DNA of 6,769 nt from Sulfurimonas sp. Lineage in GTDB: Bacteria; Campylobacterota; Campylobacteria; Campylobacterales; Sulfurimonadaceae. The stretch lies in NCBI GenBank assembly GCA_015487435.1, contig WFPU01000311.1:1-6769 (forward strand), read 5' to 3'. The notes below the pieces were generated by a model. The model did no database searches and was not told the DNA's origin. It saw only the letters and a program-made list of their open reading frames with translations. The translations under genes were made by a program, and so were the position numbers. Positions 5,107 to 6,769 of the stretch are shown piece after piece (position 1 is the stretch's first letter; each line of letters opens with the position of its first letter).

Positions 5107-5656
5107 TGTTTTTCTCCTTGATGAAATTTAAAAGTTTTTCGTAACCGTCAATAGAATTGCGATAAACATATTGATTGATTTTAGAAGAGTTCTTAATTTC
5201 GGATGCGCTCTTACTTTCTTCAAATGTTTTTTTCCATATTCGAGAGTTTTTTATTTCGAAGATTGGAAAACCAAATTTCTTTTTAAAAAAAGTTTCAATC
5301 TCTTTGAAGTCCTCTTTTTCCGCTTTATTAGCAACTAAAATGATATTGTCGTTTTCGATTTCATTTATGAGCGATACAGTTTTTTTGAAACTGTTTAGAT
5401 CGCTTGTCAGAGGTATAATAACAAAATCACTTTTGTTTAGTATATCAATCACTCCAGCATCAACAAATCCGCCGAAGTCGTAAACAACATTGTCAATCAA
5501 CTTTGGGTGTTCCATTATTTTAGCCATATCGGGGTATGCTATTTCGATAACGCTATCATCGTTGCTTAGTAGATATAACTCCAAATCTTTAGCGAGAGAG
5601 TAGGCAAGAGAAGTTTTACCCACTCCTCCTTTTTTGTTTATAATTGAAATTTTCAT
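5099..5656 (-). CDS. parA: Small ParA/ParF-type partition ATPase
   Basis: A 185-aa P-loop ATPase with the full deviant Walker A motif of the ParA family: INKKGGVGKTS (signature Lys9, P-loop Lys14). The Walker B region is VVYDFGGF (57-64, Asp60); DFVIIPLTSD (77-86) and ILVANKAEK (106-114) are further family hallmarks. There is no N-terminal helix-turn-helix, so it is a type Ib (ParF-like) ATPase, slightly shorter than usual (about 200 aa). It should polymerise or pattern on the nucleoid with its partner to separate plasmid copies. The gene lies between the telomere-resolvase-like gene (4-bp ATGA overlap) and the ParG-like gene (8-bp overlap), so all three are co-expressed. GGGAG precedes the ATG by 9 nt. 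It differs clearly from the StbB-like ATPase of the other operon, which lacks the signature lysine. Confidence 0.85.
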   Translation of the reverse strand: MKISIINKKGGVGKTSLAYSLAKDLELYLLSNDDSVIEIAYPDMAKIMEHPKLIDNVVYDFGGFVDAGVIDILNKSDFVIIPLTSDLNSFKKTVSLINEIENDNIILVANKAEKEDFKEIETFFKKKFGFPIFEIKNSRIWKKTFEESKSASEIKNSSKINQYVYRNSIDGYEKLLNFIKEKNNG

Positions 5657-6546
5657 TTTGCTTTGCTCCCTTTGTAGAATTGAGCCGCATCAACATTGAC
5701 TTCGTGACCAAGACAAAAAGCCTTGAATAAGTCTTTGTCGATTTGTCCTTTATTAAATTTTTCTTCGCAAACTTCTGCGTACTGCTCCCTAATTTGGTGG
5801 AAGGTAAGAGGTGTATATTTTTTTAGCGCACGAGTAATATTTTTTGAATACTTAGCGTTAATATCCTTGCTCGTCATATTCTCAACAAGTGGAGCGTAAT
5901 AATTGCGTACATTTTTTAGCGCTTTTCTTACGAAAGCATAATCTTCATCGAGGACGAAGCCGAGCTTTTCTTCATCTTCTTCGTCTTTCTTTTTTGCCAA
6001 CCCCTGAAAATATATTTTGCCTCCTTTTTTAACTATATTAAGTGTCTTAATCAGCTCATAAAAGCGGCGACCAGTTGAAAAAGCGAGATAAAACATTGAT
6101 AAGTTGGCGAGTACTCCTTTTTCAGTCTGTCCGTTTAGAACTTTAAAATCTTTGTTTAATATTTTGTTTTTCAACATCTGCATAGTATTCAAATATTCAT
6201 CGATACTAAATTCTTTTATCTCTTTTTTGCTTTCTCTCTCACGAGATGCGCTGTTAAGTACATCGTAGAATTTATCATCGAGTTTAAAAACATTATTCAA
6301 GAGTAACTCTTTTTTTGCTTTGGAAAATCGGCTATCTTTTACGAGATTACGGATGTTAGTGTAACGATCGCGCACAGTATAGACACTGCTTTCTGCCCAA
6401 AAAAATGGAATGTATTTGTTATGAATTTCAAAAAAACACTCATTGCTTTTGCATTTTTTTAACTCTTTTATCATCATATCTTCTATGGTACTGCTTGCAT
6501 CAGTTCCATAAATTTCTTTTAGAATTGCATCTCTCATTTTTGCCAC
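5653..6546 (-). CDS. Compact telomere resolvase (protelomerase)-like tyrosine recombinase
   Basis: A 297-aa protein whose C-terminal half carries a tyrosine recombinase active site: box I STGRRFYEL (157-165; catalytic Arg probably R161), the beta-hairpin lysine in YFQGLAKKK (179-187), HQIR (250-253; H250, R253), LGH (H281) and Tyr291 in AQFYKG. The block from GRR to AKKK, with F-x-G-x-AKK and acidic residues after it, resembles phage N15 TelN (SGRRMIEI, then FSGQAKKR; LGH then HYKQF) better than Xer or lambda-type integrases, as far as I can recall. Protelomerases cut a palindrome and seal hairpin ends. This one is far shorter than TelN/TelK (over 600 aa) or TelA/ResT (about 450 aa), lacking most accessory domains. 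It leads an operon with ParA and ParG-like genes. The GTG at 6546 is used here; the ATG at 6537, with GAGAGGG upstream, is equally possible. An ordinary tyrosine recombinase acting as a multimer resolvase is the alternative. Confidence 0.7.
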   Translation of the reverse strand: MAKMRDAILKEIYGTDASSTIEDMMIKELKKCKSNECFFEIHNKYIPFFWAESSVYTVRDRYTNIRNLVKDSRFSKAKKELLLNNVFKLDDKFYDVLNSASRERESKKEIKEFSIDEYLNTMQMLKNKILNKDFKVLNGQTEKGVLANLSMFYLAFSTGRRFYELIKTLNIVKKGGKIYFQGLAKKKDEEDEEKLGFVLDEDYAFVRKALKNVRNYYAPLVENMTSKDINAKYSKNITRALKKYTPLTFHQIREQYAEVCEEKFNKGQIDKDLFKAFCLGHEVNVDAAQFYKGSKAK

Positions 6547-6572
6547 CCTCTCTTTCCTTCTTTCTTTAATAT

Positions 6573-6578
6573 ATTATA
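6573..6578 (-). promoter_or_regulatory. -10 box for the recombinase-parA-parG operon
   Basis: On the - strand TATAAT (plus-strand ATTATA) lies 26 nt before the GTG at 6546, giving a start near 6566 and a leader of about 20 nt with AAGGA and GAGAGGG. The phased 21-bp repeats begin about 20 bp further upstream, where a -35 would lie, so their binding protein likely controls this promoter. Confidence 0.5.
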
Positions 6579-6597
6579 CTCTAAAAAATATAAAATA

Positions 6598-6704
6598 TAC
6601 CTTAAAAATAATAAAAAATACCCTTTAAAATATTTAAGCTACCTTTAAAAATAAAAAACGCTACCATAAAATAGTTTAAAAACACCTTAAATTATTATGT
6701 TAAG
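6598..6704. repeat. Five degenerate 21-bp-phased TACC(T)TTAAA repeats
   Basis: The triplet ACC followed by T/A-rich sequence recurs at 6599, 6620, 6641, 6663 and 6684 (steps of 21, 21, 22 and 21). Unit starts are TACCTTAAAA, TACCCTTTAAAA, TACCTTTAAAAA, TACCATAAAA and CACCTTAAAT. The step equals two helical turns. Units 2 and 5 end in TTAAG. They lie directly upstream of the recombinase promoter, so they may be the centromere or operator of the ParG-like protein, or an accessory part of a telomere site. Confidence 0.6.
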
Positions 6705-6765
6705 AATGGTCGATAGTACTACCATATTTTTCCTTAAGATATGCTTAAAGTATGGTCGGTAGTAC
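6700..6765. repeat. 46-bp-spaced direct repeat forming an imperfect palindrome
   Basis: ATGGTCGATAGTAC (6706-6719) and ATGGTCGGTAGTAC (6752-6765) are direct repeats 46 bp apart, each preceded by a TTAA(A)G element. Between and across them is an imperfect palindrome: AGTACTACC then ATA on the left (6716-6725) pairs with TATGGT...AGTAC on the right (6751-6765) if CGGT is looped out, with an inner TTAAG (6734-6738) and CTTAA (6744-6748) around ATATG. Its place next to the protelomerase-like gene matches where such sites usually lie. It is a candidate target or operator; no perfect telomere palindrome is visible. Confidence 0.5.
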
Positions 6766-6769
6766 ATAT

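Noticed and set aside
5175..5483. Plus-strand ORF opposite parA
   Set aside because: Antisense to conserved Walker motifs, with no SD and low-complexity Ser/Phe/Leu content.

Overview
The window looks like the core of a small, AT-rich, Gram-negative plasmid or plasmid-like element (roughly one third G+C by eye). Genes are packed end to end, with purine-rich Shine-Dalgarno (SD) sites of the AAGGAG type, standard-code stops, and a lipoprotein with a classical lipobox. AT-rich codon use and the resemblance of the small ATPases suggest Campylobacterota, but this is a weak guess; no rRNA, tRNA or chromosomal marker is present.

Layout. Positions 1-185 are non-coding: three 31-bp tandem repeats with a TATTCGAATA core, then a 19-bp perfect inverted repeat overlapping a TATAAT box. 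This precedes a nine-gene + strand operon (186-4206) with overlaps or gaps of at most 14 bp: a ribbon-helix-helix (RHH) protein, a lipoprotein, a 25-aa micro-ORF, a zinc ribbon resembling topoisomerase C-terminal repeats, a four-helix membrane protein, a Replic_Relax-like winged-helix/nuclease-fold protein, a second membrane protein, a StbB-like ATPase with a variant P-loop, and a 55-aa helical microprotein. Positions 4207-4480 are non-coding and hold two oppositely oriented clusters of 11-bp repeats (GGGYATA core, exact 11-bp phase) around an 82-bp AT-rich spacer, a strong candidate for a replication origin or paired operators. A lysine-rich 112-aa protein follows (+). A convergent - strand operon then reads from 6546 down to 4816: a compact telomere resolvase (protelomerase)-like tyrosine recombinase, a small ParA ATPase and a ParG-like RHH protein. 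The right end (6547-6769) is non-coding and holds the operon promoter, five 21-bp-phased TACC repeats, and a 46-bp direct repeat that also forms an imperfect palindrome.

How the genes may work together. The - strand operon couples a telomere-resolvase-like enzyme to a ParF/ParG-type partition pair, which fits a linear plasmid with hairpin ends or a related palindrome-resolving element. The + operon resembles a stability and transfer or replication cassette (RHH protein, StbB-like ATPase, Replic_Relax-like protein, two membrane proteins and a lipoprotein). No standard replication initiator, relaxase or toxin-antitoxin pair is recognisable. Either initiation uses one of the unassigned proteins with the 11-bp repeats, or the initiator lies outside the window. 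The left and right ends do not match as inverted terminal repeats, so the sequence does not show two finished hairpin telomeres.
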